Origin: Halalkalibacter okhensis | GTDB taxonomy: Bacteria > Bacillota > Bacilli > Bacillales > Bacillaceae_D | NCBI RefSeq assembly: GCF_000787375.1 | Contig: NZ_JRJU01000006.1 | Location: 87,260-151,259 of the forward strand | Reading direction: 5' to 3' | DNA length: 64,000 bases | Part shown: one piece after another, positions 26,589 to 34,120 of the stretch | Layout: each line of letters opens with the position of its first letter | Position numbering within the stretch: position 1 is the first letter of the stretch | Translations under genes and position numbers: made by a program | Notes under the pieces: generated by a model | The model's database searches: none | Told to the model about the DNA's origin: nothing | Seen by the model: the letters and a program-made list of their open reading frames with translations, nothing else

Positions 26589-26636
26589 AAAGTTACACTT
26601 TATCTATATTAAAGATATTCAAAAGGAGAGATCGAT

Positions 26637-27737
26637 ATGGGTGAAATTAGATTAGATAACGTTTACAAGATTTATGACGGAGACGTAACAGCTGTAACGG
26701 ATTTCAATTTGCATATTCAAGATAAAGAGTTTGTCGTATTTGTTGGACCTTCTGGTTGTGGTAAGTCAACAACGTTACGTATGATTGCTGGACTTGAGGA
26801 TATCTCTAAAGGGGACCTCTATATCGGAGATCGTCGCGTAAATGATGTAGCTCCAAAAGACCGTGATATTGCGATGGTATTCCAAAACTACGCCCTTTAT
26901 CCACATATGAATGTTTACGATAATATGGCATTTGGTTTAAAACTACGTAAATTTAAAAAAGAAGAGATTGATAGAAGAGTAAAAGATGCAGCAAAAATCT
27001 TAGGTCTAACAGAAATGCTAGATCGTAAGCCAAAGGCCATGTCTGGTGGTCAGCGTCAACGTGTTGCTTTAGGACGAGCAATTGTCCGTGACCCTCAAGT
27101 TTTCTTAATGGATGAGCCGTTATCAAACTTAGATGCAAAGCTTCGTGTTCAAATGCGTGCTGAGATTACGAAATTACACAAACGCTTACAAACTACAACA
27201 ATCTATGTAACACATGACCAAACAGAAGCGATGACAATGGCATCGCGAATCGTTATTATGAAAGACGGAATCATTCAACAAGTTGGGACACCAAAAGAAG
27301 TATATGACAATCCAGATAATGTCTTTGTTGGTGGATTTATCGGATCTCCGGCAATGAATTTCTTTAAAGGTTCACTTACTGCAGATGGATTCTTTAAAAT
27401 GGGAGACATCCAAGTAAAAGTTCCTGAAGGTAAGTTAAAAACATTAAAAGAAAGAAACTACATTAATAAGGAAGTGATCTTAGGAGTTCGTCCAGAGGAC
27501 ATCCATGATGAACTACTATTCTTAGAATCATCTCCTGAGTCAAAATTCACAGCTACTGTTGATGTATCTGAGTTATTAGGAGCGGAATCATATCTTTATT
27601 CTAAAGTAGATGGTCAAGACTTTATTGCTCGTATCGATGCTCGTTCTGATGTGAAGATGGGACAAAAAGTTGATCTAGCATTTGATATGAACAAAGTACA
27701 CTTCTTTGATACTGAAAGTGAATTAAGAATTCGTTAA
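26637..27737 (+). CDS. msmX: Multi-sugar ABC transporter ATPase (MsmX/UgpC type)
   Basis: The 366-aa energising subunit for carbohydrate importers. Walker A GPSGCGKST (37-45), signature MSGGQRQRVALGRAI, Walker B VFLMDEPLSNLDAKL, switch HDQTEAM, and a C-terminal OB-like regulatory part with VILGVRPEDI are all present. In Bacillus one MsmX serves several sugar permeases (known). The malEFG cluster at 41-45 kb has no ATPase of its own, so this protein is the likely partner. AAAAGGAGAG lies before the ATG. A cre-like site suggests CcpA control. Confidence 0.94.
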   Translation: MGEIRLDNVYKIYDGDVTAVTDFNLHIQDKEFVVFVGPSGCGKSTTLRMIAGLEDISKGDLYIGDRRVNDVAPKDRDIAMVFQNYALYPHMNVYDNMAFGLKLRKFKKEEIDRRVKDAAKILGLTEMLDRKPKAMSGGQRQRVALGRAIVRDPQVFLMDEPLSNLDAKLRVQMRAEITKLHKRLQTTTIYVTHDQTEAMTMASRIVIMKDGIIQQVGTPKEVYDNPDNVFVGGFIGSPAMNFFKGSLTADGFFKMGDIQVKVPEGKLKTLKERNYINKEVILGVRPEDIHDELLFLESSPESKFTATVDVSELLGAESYLYSKVDGQDFIARIDARSDVKMGQKVDLAFDMNKVHFFDTESELRIR

Positions 27738-27744
27738 TAACTAT

Positions 27745-27776
27745 TAAGCCCCTTGACGATAAAGTTAAGGGGCTTA
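27745..27776. terminator. Bidirectional terminator, msmX/glcK
   Basis: TAAGCCCCTT pairs with AAGGGGCTTA across a 12-nt loop, between convergent genes. Confidence 0.8.
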
Positions 27777-27790
27777 TATTTCGGATATCT

Positions 27791-28759
27791 TTAAGATAAT
27801 TTTGTTTTCGCTAACCAGGCTCCTCCAATTACACCAGCATCATTTCCAAGTGTCGCAATTGTTAACTCAGCAGCCTCTAATACTTTTGGAAAGGCAAAAC
27901 GCGCAAATTGTTCTGCAATCGGGGTTAATAGTGTATCTCCAGCTCTTGATACACCTCCACCAATAACAATCTTCTCTGGATTAAGGCCGTTGGCTAGATT
28001 AGCTAAAGCAAGTCCTAAATATAATGTAACTTTTCCGATCACTTGTTTTGCAATTTCATCATCTTCTTTAGCAGCATCTAAAACTAGTTTAGCTGTTACC
28101 GTCTTATGTTTCTCGTAATAAGCTCTAAGTTGACTAGTTGCATCTACTCTTTCTAGTTCTTCTATCGCTAAGCGGACAATACCAGTCGCTGAAGCAATTG
28201 TCTCTAAGCATCCATTTTTGCCACAGTTACAACGCGCCCCACCTTCAATAATCGATGTTATATGTCCAACTTCTCCTCCAGCTCCATTTTTACCATGGAC
28301 AATTCTTCCATTAGAAATGACGCCTCCTCCAACGCCTGTTCCTAATGTAACAAAAATCAAATCATTGGCACCTTCACCAGCACCTGTCCACATTTCCCCT
28401 AAAGCTGCAAGGTTGGCGTCATTGTCAACAACAACTGGCAATCCACTTTCTTTCTCTAAAAATTCTTTGAGCGGAAAGTTCTTCCAACCTAAATTAACAG
28501 CTACTTCAATTGCTCCAGTCGCAAAGTTCACCGGGCCAGGTGCACCGATTCCAATCCCTATCAAATTACTCTTTGATTGATTTAATTCATCTAATTTTTG
28601 ATCGATGGACCTTGCTATATCACTAGGAATTTGTTTTCCATTTTGACTTGTATCCGTATCAATTTCCCATTTAAATATGATTTCGCCATCCTCGCTTAAA
28701 AACGCCATCTTAATTGTTGTACCGCCAATATCTACACCAACTAGCCATTTGTTTTCCAT
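27791..28759 (-). CDS. glcK: ROK family glucokinase
   Basis: Phosphorylates free glucose released by the disaccharide hydrolases of this region. ROK features are GVDIGGTTIK (phosphate 1 motif), DNDANLAALGE (catalytic Asp), LGTGVGGGVI and the zinc-binding CNCGKNGC (177-184). The length of 322 aa fits Bacillus GlcK. The ATG used has AGGGA 8 nt upstream, better than an ATG three codons earlier. It follows the thuA operon but is separated from it by a terminator, so it has its own promoter. Confidence 0.92.
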   Translation of the reverse strand: MENKWLVGVDIGGTTIKMAFLSEDGEIIFKWEIDTDTSQNGKQIPSDIARSIDQKLDELNQSKSNLIGIGIGAPGPVNFATGAIEVAVNLGWKNFPLKEFLEKESGLPVVVDNDANLAALGEMWTGAGEGANDLIFVTLGTGVGGGVISNGRIVHGKNGAGGEVGHITSIIEGGARCNCGKNGCLETIASATGIVRLAIEELERVDATSQLRAYYEKHKTVTAKLVLDAAKEDDEIAKQVIGKVTLYLGLALANLANGLNPEKIVIGGGVSRAGDTLLTPIAEQFARFAFPKVLEAAELTIATLGNDAGVIGGAWLAKTKLS

Positions 28760-28846
28760 ATATTCCATCCCTATCTTAAGATTTGTTATGTAAATAATCC
28801 TATCACATAACGGTCGTTTTTTGATATTCCAGAAAAAAATAATTAC

Positions 28847-28873
28847 AAAAGGACACCGTTACGGTATCCTTTT
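28847..28873 (-). terminator. Terminator of the thuA operon
   Basis: On the minus strand AAAAGGATACCG / CGGTGTCCTTTT form a 12-bp stem with one T-G pair and a 3-nt loop, 13 bp past the last stop codon. Confidence 0.8.
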
Positions 28874-28886
28874 CCTTAGGTTATGG

Positions 28887-29855
28887 TTACACCCACCACA
28901 TATCAGATGGCTTTTCTTCAATTACGACTGAATTAAGGTTTTTAACGGCTCTAGCAAACCCTTCTTCAATCGACATAATTGGATCTTCATGCTCAATACT
29001 TACAACAAAATCATACCCATACGTTCTAAGGGCACTAATCATATCTGACCACTCTTGAACACTATGACCACAACCAACAGATCTAAACGTCCATGCTCTC
29101 GTTTTGACTTCACCATATGGCTGCATATCAATTAATCCATACATATTGACGTTATCTTGATCAATGTATGTGTCCTTTGCATGAAAATGATGAATGGCAT
29201 TTTCTTTTCCTAAAATTTTAATGGCTGCAACAGGATCAATTCCTTGCCACCACAAATGACTTGGATCGAGATTTGCTCCAATCGCATCACATGTTTCCTC
29301 TCGTAGTTTTAATAAAGTGTATGGAGTATGAACCAAAAAGCCGCCGTGAAGTTCTAAACCAATTTTTACATTATGATCCTTCGCAAACTGACCCCACTCC
29401 TTCCAATAAGGAATGAGCTTTTCTTCCCATTGCCACTTTAAGATATCACCATATTCATTTGGCCACGGAGTAACAGGCCAATTTGGATATTTTGCACCTT
29501 CATGATCTCCAGCTGTACCAGAGAAACAATTCACAACCGGTACTCCCATTAGACTAGCTAGCTTGATTGTTTTAACTAATGCTTCATGTGATTCTTTTGC
29601 AAAAGCCTCATCTGGTGAAATTGGATTCCCGTGGCAACTGAACGCACTAATCTCTAGACCGCGTGACGTTACCTTCTCCATATAATCTTTACGTAACTCT
29701 TCACTTTCTAGAAGGTTATCTATATCACAATGAGCGTTTCCAGGATAGCCCCCCGTGCCAATTTCTACAGCTTTTACTCCAGCATCCTTAACATAATCAA
29801 GCATTTCCTCAAACTTCTTTTGAGAAAACAATACAGTAAATACGCCTACTTTCAT
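28887..29855 (-). CDS. Sugar phosphate isomerase/epimerase family protein (YcjR-like)
   Basis: A 322-aa TIM-barrel protein of the xylose isomerase-like (AP_endonuc_2) superfamily. Metal-ligand regions are visible as IGLELHGGFLVHTP, ANLDPSHLWWQG, HHFHAKDT and VVSIEHEDP. Relatives include IolE/IolI, hydroxypyruvate isomerase and E. coli YcjR, which epimerises 3-keto-glycosides. Its start overlaps the upstream Gfo/Idh stop by 4 bp (ATGA), so translation is coupled. With two Gfo/Idh enzymes and ThuA it probably acts on an oxidised glycoside; the exact substrate is unknown. Confidence 0.85.
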   Translation of the reverse strand: MKVGVFTVLFSQKKFEEMLDYVKDAGVKAVEIGTGGYPGNAHCDIDNLLESEELRKDYMEKVTSRGLEISAFSCHGNPISPDEAFAKESHEALVKTIKLASLMGVPVVNCFSGTAGDHEGAKYPNWPVTPWPNEYGDILKWQWEEKLIPYWKEWGQFAKDHNVKIGLELHGGFLVHTPYTLLKLREETCDAIGANLDPSHLWWQGIDPVAAIKILGKENAIHHFHAKDTYIDQDNVNMYGLIDMQPYGEVKTRAWTFRSVGCGHSVQEWSDMISALRTYGYDFVVSIEHEDPIMSIEEGFARAVKNLNSVVIEEKPSDMWWV

Positions 29856-30910
29856 ACAAAGTCCTCCCTATTTTTTATTTTTATACTTTGCCCCGTTTCA
29901 CTGCTTCTGTATATTGCGTCTATTATTTGAGATACTTGCAAGGCTTCCTCTGGTTTAACAATTAATTCGTCGTTGCCTAAGCAAGCATCAACGAAATTCC
30001 TTACTTGAACTAGCCCAGGGTTATCTTCACCTGGAATCCAGTTTGGTTGACTATTTAGGAGCATGCCGTGCTTTGCCTGATTAAGTTCAAATGGAAATAA
30101 GTCAATACCTCCTTGTAAGCCTGAAATACTAACATTCTCGACATCATCTTTAATATTTGCAGCCCACGATGTTTCAAATAACATCGATGCACCGTTTTCA
30201 AATGTAATATAGGCTGTGACATGATCATCTACATCAAACGTTTCATGATTAAAGCTTCCCCATTGATTCACTTGATCTGGCATTTTACTAAGATGATTAT
30301 AGGCTTTCCCCATCACCTGAACTGGTTTCGGATTGCCAAGAAGCCAAAGCGACAAATCTAAAAAGTGACACCCCCAATCTATTAAACTCCCGCCACCCTG
30401 GAGTTCTTTATTCGTAAATACCCCCCAGCCTGGCACCTTACGTCTTCTTAGCGCTTGTGCTCTTGCTACAATCGGTTCACCAATTTCCTGCTCTAAGATG
30501 ACCCTTTTTGCAGCCTGTGATTCTTTCATAAAACGATAGTGATAACCAATAGAAAGAACTTTTCCTGACTCATTTGCCGATTCAATCATCGCCATGCATT
30601 CATCCGTACTCATAGCCATTGGTTTTTCACAAAGGACATGAACACCAGCTTCAAGGGCTGCAATGGTAATTTCCGCGTGAAATTTATTTGGTGTACAAAT
30701 GGTAACCGCATCAACTTCGCTAAAAAGGTCACGGTAGTCAGAATAGACTTTAGGAATACCAAACTTTTTTGCAGCTGTTTTTGCTGTATCAAGATTGACA
30801 TCACAAACAGCTTCTATTAATACTTTGTCTGAAATAAGTTGATAGGAAGGGATATGACGATCCTGAGCAATCCCTCCTGCTCCAATGATTCCCATTCTAA
30901 TTTTTTGCAT
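29852..30910 (-). CDS. Gfo/Idh/MocA family oxidoreductase 1
   Basis: A 352-aa NAD(P)-dependent dehydrogenase. The Rossmann motif GIIGAGGIAQDRHIPSY (8-24) opens the protein; CTPNKFHAEI and the catalytic CEKPMAMS (EKP lysine) follow, with GYHYRFM and GGGSLIDWGCHFLD in the C-terminal domain. Such enzymes oxidise sugars, inositols or glycosides, often at C3. It lies 12 bp after a second Gfo/Idh gene and overlaps the isomerase gene. It is diverged from its neighbour, so the pair is not a recent duplication. Confidence 0.9.
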   Translation of the reverse strand: MQKIRMGIIGAGGIAQDRHIPSYQLISDKVLIEAVCDVNLDTAKTAAKKFGIPKVYSDYRDLFSEVDAVTICTPNKFHAEITIAALEAGVHVLCEKPMAMSTDECMAMIESANESGKVLSIGYHYRFMKESQAAKRVILEQEIGEPIVARAQALRRRKVPGWGVFTNKELQGGGSLIDWGCHFLDLSLWLLGNPKPVQVMGKAYNHLSKMPDQVNQWGSFNHETFDVDDHVTAYITFENGASMLFETSWAANIKDDVENVSISGLQGGIDLFPFELNQAKHGMLLNSQPNWIPGEDNPGLVQVRNFVDACLGNDELIVKPEEALQVSQIIDAIYRSSETGQSIKIKNREDFV

Positions 30911-30922
30911 AACAAACTCCCT

Positions 30923-31951
30923 CTATGACAAGCTAGTAATTCGTTTAGTTTCATTTGATTCTAAAGCAGCTAACACCACTTGAAGCGATTTCATCCCTTC
31001 TTCTCCTGATACAGGAACGTCTTTATTTTGTAAGATCGCACTTACAAACTGATCAATAACTTGTGTATTGTTTTGTCCACCTGCTTCATTCGTTTGAATA
31101 CCACCAAGCTCATACTTTACGACTTCACCTGTTTTATATTGAACGACTAGAGAGTTAACAGGGTCATCTTCTAAACGCAGAATCGCTTTTTCTCCGTAGA
31201 TTATTGTCGAGTTATCTTCGCTCGCTACATAAGACCAGCTAGCAGCAAGAGTTCCGATAATCCCACTTTTCGTCTTTAATACACACACAGCTGTATCATC
31301 GACATCTGTGTTTTGCTTTGCACTTGTTTCAATAAAAGCACCTACTTCTACAAATTCTTCTCCAAGAACAAAACGCAATAAATCGGTTTTATGAACACCC
31401 AGGTCACCCATGGCACCAATAAATGCTTCTTCTTTTCTAAAGAACCAGCTCTCACTTCCATCTGCACTCCAGCCTTCAGGACCACCATGACCAAATGCCG
31501 TGCGGAAGCTATAAATCTTCCCTACTTCACCTGCTTCAATTAATTGTCTTGCCTTTTGATGAGAAGGAACAAAACGTTGGTTATGAGCAATCATTAATTT
31601 CTTATTATTTTCTTTTGCAGCTTCAATCATTTTTTCCGCGTCTTCACTTGAAGTCGCCATTGGCTTTTCGCAAAGAACATGTTTTCCTGCTTTTAGAGCT
31701 GCAATAGAAATAGGTGCATGTAAATAATTTGGTGTACAAACACTAACTGCGTCAACATCAGGACTTAAGAGTAACTCATCGTAACTTGTATAAGCCTTAG
31801 CACTATAGACTTTTGCAAATTCATGGACTCTCTCTTCAACGATGTCACAAACAGCAACAATTTCTACCTCAGAATTATTTGCATACTCTGGTAAATGACG
31901 GTGCTTTGCAATACTTCCACAACCGATAACTCCAACCTTTAATTTACTCAT
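30923..31951 (-). CDS. Gfo/Idh/MocA family oxidoreductase 2
   Basis: A 342-aa dehydrogenase with GVIGCGSIAKHRHLPEY (Rossmann), VCTPNYLHAPI, LCEKPMATS (EKP catalytic lysine) and MGDLGVHKTDLLRF in place of the WGCHFLD motif of gene 1. The differing histidine-region motifs suggest a different substrate or direction, for example one enzyme oxidising and the other reducing a keto-glycoside (inference). It lies 28 bp after thuA in the operon. An inositol dehydrogenase role is possible but the genes are not in the iol island. Confidence 0.9.
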   Translation of the reverse strand: MSKLKVGVIGCGSIAKHRHLPEYANNSEVEIVAVCDIVEERVHEFAKVYSAKAYTSYDELLLSPDVDAVSVCTPNYLHAPISIAALKAGKHVLCEKPMATSSEDAEKMIEAAKENNKKLMIAHNQRFVPSHQKARQLIEAGEVGKIYSFRTAFGHGGPEGWSADGSESWFFRKEEAFIGAMGDLGVHKTDLLRFVLGEEFVEVGAFIETSAKQNTDVDDTAVCVLKTKSGIIGTLAASWSYVASEDNSTIIYGEKAILRLEDDPVNSLVVQYKTGEVVKYELGGIQTNEAGGQNNTQVIDQFVSAILQNKDVPVSGEEGMKSLQVVLAALESNETKRITSLS

Positions 31952-31979
31952 GTAGACTCCCCCTAAATGTATTAGTTTA

Positions 31980-32693
31980 TTAGATTTGCTCTAATGGTTT
32001 CGCATTTCCGTAAACTGGCATCTTTCGTTCTGTTGGCTTTGCCCAGCTAACAGCATTCTTGATCACTTTTTGTATTTCTTCGTTATGGTACGTTGGATAC
32101 GTCTCATGTCCAGGACGGAAGTAGAAGATCTTCCCTTTCCCTCTTTGATACGTACAGCCGCTTCTAAATACTTCTCCACCACTAAACCAACTCATCATAA
32201 TTAATTGCTCTGGAGCTGGAATATCGAAATGCTCACCATACATTTCTTCTTCTTCTAGTTCAATGAACTCACCGATGCCCTCTACAATAGGGTGACTTGG
32301 GTCTATAATCCATAAACGTTCTTTATCATTTGCTTCACGCCATTTTAAGTCACATGTTGTTCCCATTAATGTTTTAAAGATTTTGGAGAAATGTCCTGAA
32401 TGAAGAACGATTAGCCCCATACCCTCAAGCACTCTTTGTTTCACTTTTTCAACAATAACATCCTCAACTTCATCATGAGCCAAATGTCCCCACCAGATTA
32501 ACACGTCTGTTGAGTTAAGTACCTCCTCTGTTAAACCATGTTCCGGATCGTCTAAAGTTGCTGTTTTTACTTGCACTTGATCTTCCTTTATAAAATTGGC
32601 TATCGTTCCATGAATACCTTCAGGATAAATGTCGCGCACGACCGGATTTTTTTGTTCATGACGATTTTCGTTCCATACTGTTACGTTCACCAT
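31980..32693 (-). CDS. thuA: ThuA domain protein
   Basis: A 237-aa protein of the ThuA family (class I glutamine amidotransferase-like fold). [33 protein letters not shown] and [19 protein letters not shown] are family stretches. In rhizobia ThuA works with the Gfo/Idh enzyme ThuB on trehalose and related disaccharides through 3-keto intermediates (known). It is the first gene of the operon, with GAGGAGG before its ATG, and its promoter is covered by LacI-type operators. The name follows the family; trehalose as substrate is not shown here. Confidence 0.88.
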   Translation of the reverse strand: MVNVTVWNENRHEQKNPVVRDIYPEGIHGTIANFIKEDQVQVKTATLDDPEHGLTEEVLNSTDVLIWWGHLAHDEVEDVIVEKVKQRVLEGMGLIVLHSGHFSKIFKTLMGTTCDLKWREANDKERLWIIDPSHPIVEGIGEFIELEEEEMYGEHFDIPAPEQLIMMSWFSGGEVFRSGCTYQRGKGKIFYFRPGHETYPTYHNEEIQKVIKNAVSWAKPTERKMPVYGNAKPLEQI

Positions 32694-32804
32694 CTTATTT
32701 CCTCCTCTTTAATGACCATAATTTTCGTTTTTACAGTTTGACGATCAAGATTAGCCATAATTCCTCAAGTACTAAAAAAGAATAATAAAGGATAGCACCT
32801 CCTA

Positions 32805-32822
32805 CCTGAGATCGTTCTCATA
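32805..32822. promoter_or_regulatory. LacI-type operator 1 of the thuA operon
   Basis: CCTGAGATCGTTCTCATA is a near palindrome centred on ATCGTT, overlapping the thuA -10 box. Its reverse complement matches operators 2 and 3. Confidence 0.7.
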
Positions 32823-32848
32823 TAAGCCAACATAGTTGGGAATAGCAA
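32820..32848 (-). promoter_or_regulatory. SigA promoter of the thuA operon
   Basis: On the minus strand TTGCTA (32843-32848), 17-bp spacer, TTATAT (32820-32825). The spacer holds a 13-bp palindrome CCAACTATGTTGG (32827-32839). Operators lie on both sides. Confidence 0.6.
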
Positions 32849-32850
32849 AA

Positions 32851-32868
32851 TATGAGAACGATCCCATA
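32851..32868. promoter_or_regulatory. LacI-type operator 2 of the thuA operon
   Basis: TATGAGAACGATCCCATA lies just upstream of the -35 box; it differs from operator 3 at one base. Confidence 0.7.
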
Positions 32869-32913
32869 TCGTCTATTTATTTGTCTACCAACCACTAACA
32901 AGATTGAGATAGT

Positions 32914-32931
32914 TATGAGATCGATCCCATA
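32914..32931. promoter_or_regulatory. LacI-type operator 3 of the thuA operon
   Basis: TATGAGATCGATCCCATA, the most symmetric of three copies, abuts the lacI stop codon, about 63 bp from operator 2, which would permit repression looping. Confidence 0.7.
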
Positions 32932-33918
32932 CTAGACAGACTCTCTCTTAATTAGTTCGATTGGAAGCTCTACTACATTTTTAATACTTTTATCTTGATT
33001 CGTTAACATGGATACCATCATCTCCATAGTTTTTTGTCCCATCTCATTAATTGGCTGCTTCACTGTTGTAAGGGCAGGTTCCATTAATTGAGCAACTGGC
33101 AGGTCATCAAAACCAATAACTGCTAGATCCTCTGGGATGTTCAATCCATGTATTTTGGCCTCTTTAATCATTCCTGCGCCTACTTCATCACTTCCTGCAA
33201 AAATGGCCGTTGGTTTGTCTTCAAGAGACAGAATAGCTCTTAATATTTTTTTTCCACTTTCTATACTTGGGTTATCTCTGAAAATCCACTGACTATTCAT
33301 TTCAATGTTACTCTCACTCAGTGCAGCTAAAAATCCCTTTTGGCGATCCATACCAAGCTCGCCTTTGTTGCTTCCACAATAGGCAATCTTCTTATGTCCG
33401 TTTTCAATTAAGTGTTTGGCACCTAAGTAACTGCCCTTTACTTGATCGAGTCTTACGACGGGAATCGTTGCCTCTGAACGATATTCATTACACATAATAA
33501 TCGGACCTGACTCTTTAAATGGTGCAATGGAAGCCCAATCATTTTCTAATGAAGTGAAGATCAATCCGTCTACTTGCTTTGTTTGTAACAATTGCAAGTA
33601 ATTATACTCCTTGGTTTTGTTTTGGTGTGTTTGACAAATAAGTAATTGCAGCCCGTTCTCCACTGCTACTATTTCTAGCCCTTCAATAAGGAAAGGAAAG
33701 AATGGATTTGTAAGGCTTGGAACAAGGACAGCAATTGTGTCTGTTCTTTGCTTTCTAAGGCGTTGTGCAGATGAATTAGGATAATAATCTAATTCCTTCA
33801 TCGCTTGATAAACAAGCTGTTTTTTTCTTTCTGTTACATACGGATGATTATTTATCACTCTAGAAACCGTAGATCTTGATAATCCAGCTAACTTAGCTAC
33901 ATCTTCAATCGTTGCCAC
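32932..33918 (-). CDS. LacI family repressor of the thuA operon
   Basis: A 328-aa LacI/GalR repressor. The helix-turn-helix and hinge are at the N-terminus (TIEDVAKLAGLSRSTVSRVI, YYPNSSAQRLRKQ), followed by a periplasmic-binding-like effector domain. The GTG start with AAAGGAGGG upstream is used; an ATG-initiated frame about 100 bp longer runs through the promoter. Three matching operators lie immediately downstream, before thuA, so the thuA operon is the expected target. A cre-like site lies between its own promoter and start. Confidence 0.9.
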   Translation of the reverse strand: MATIEDVAKLAGLSRSTVSRVINNHPYVTERKKQLVYQAMKELDYYPNSSAQRLRKQRTDTIAVLVPSLTNPFFPFLIEGLEIVAVENGLQLLICQTHQNKTKEYNYLQLLQTKQVDGLIFTSLENDWASIAPFKESGPIIMCNEYRSEATIPVVRLDQVKGSYLGAKHLIENGHKKIAYCGSNKGELGMDRQKGFLAALSESNIEMNSQWIFRDNPSIESGKKILRAILSLEDKPTAIFAGSDEVGAGMIKEAKIHGLNIPEDLAVIGFDDLPVAQLMEPALTTVKQPINEMGQKTMEMMVSMLTNQDKSIKNVVELPIELIKRESV

Positions 33919-33962
33919 CGTAACCCTCCTTTCTATTTTAGAGGAGTATGAGATCTTCCGTA

Positions 33963-33976
33963 CGATAGCGCTTTCA
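33963..33976. promoter_or_regulatory. cre-like site upstream of the thuA-linked lacI
   Basis: On the minus strand TGAAAGCGCTATCG matches the CcpA core TGAAAGCGCTTTCA in 11-12 of 14 positions, just downstream of the promoter. Confidence 0.5.
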
Positions 33977-33988
33977 CGAACTACTTTT

Positions 33989-34017
33989 ATTTTAAAATAG
34001 CCCACTGGAAAAAACAA
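33989..34017 (-). promoter_or_regulatory. SigA promoter of the thuA-linked lacI
   Basis: TTGTTT (34012-34017), 17-bp spacer, TAAAAT (33989-33994) on the minus strand, about 70 bp before the GTG start. Confidence 0.6.
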
Positions 34018-34034
34018 CATAAATTTATATTCCC

Positions 34035-34103
34035 CTCCCCATTTATGAGGATACTGAAAAAAGGACGATTTTTTCCTTTTTCAGTATCCTTCTCCCCATT
34101 TAT
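34035..34103. repeat. Short hairpin element (copy D) flanked by a 12-bp direct repeat
   Basis: A perfect 14-bp stem AGGATACTGAAAAA (34048-34061) / TTTTTCAGTATCCT (34077-34090) encloses GGACGATTTTT, the same left-end hairpin module as repeat copies A and C. On both sides lies the identical 12-mer CTCCCCATTTAT (34035-34046 and 34092-34103), which looks like a target-site duplication. It also reads as a terminator after the GH32 gene on the minus strand. Confidence 0.75.
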
Positions 34104-34120
34104 AGAGAGGTGGTTAATCA

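Noticed and set aside
29852..31951. Assigning the two Gfo/Idh genes as iolG and a second inositol dehydrogenase
   Set aside because: They sit in an operon with thuA under different LacI operators; family membership alone does not support inositol.
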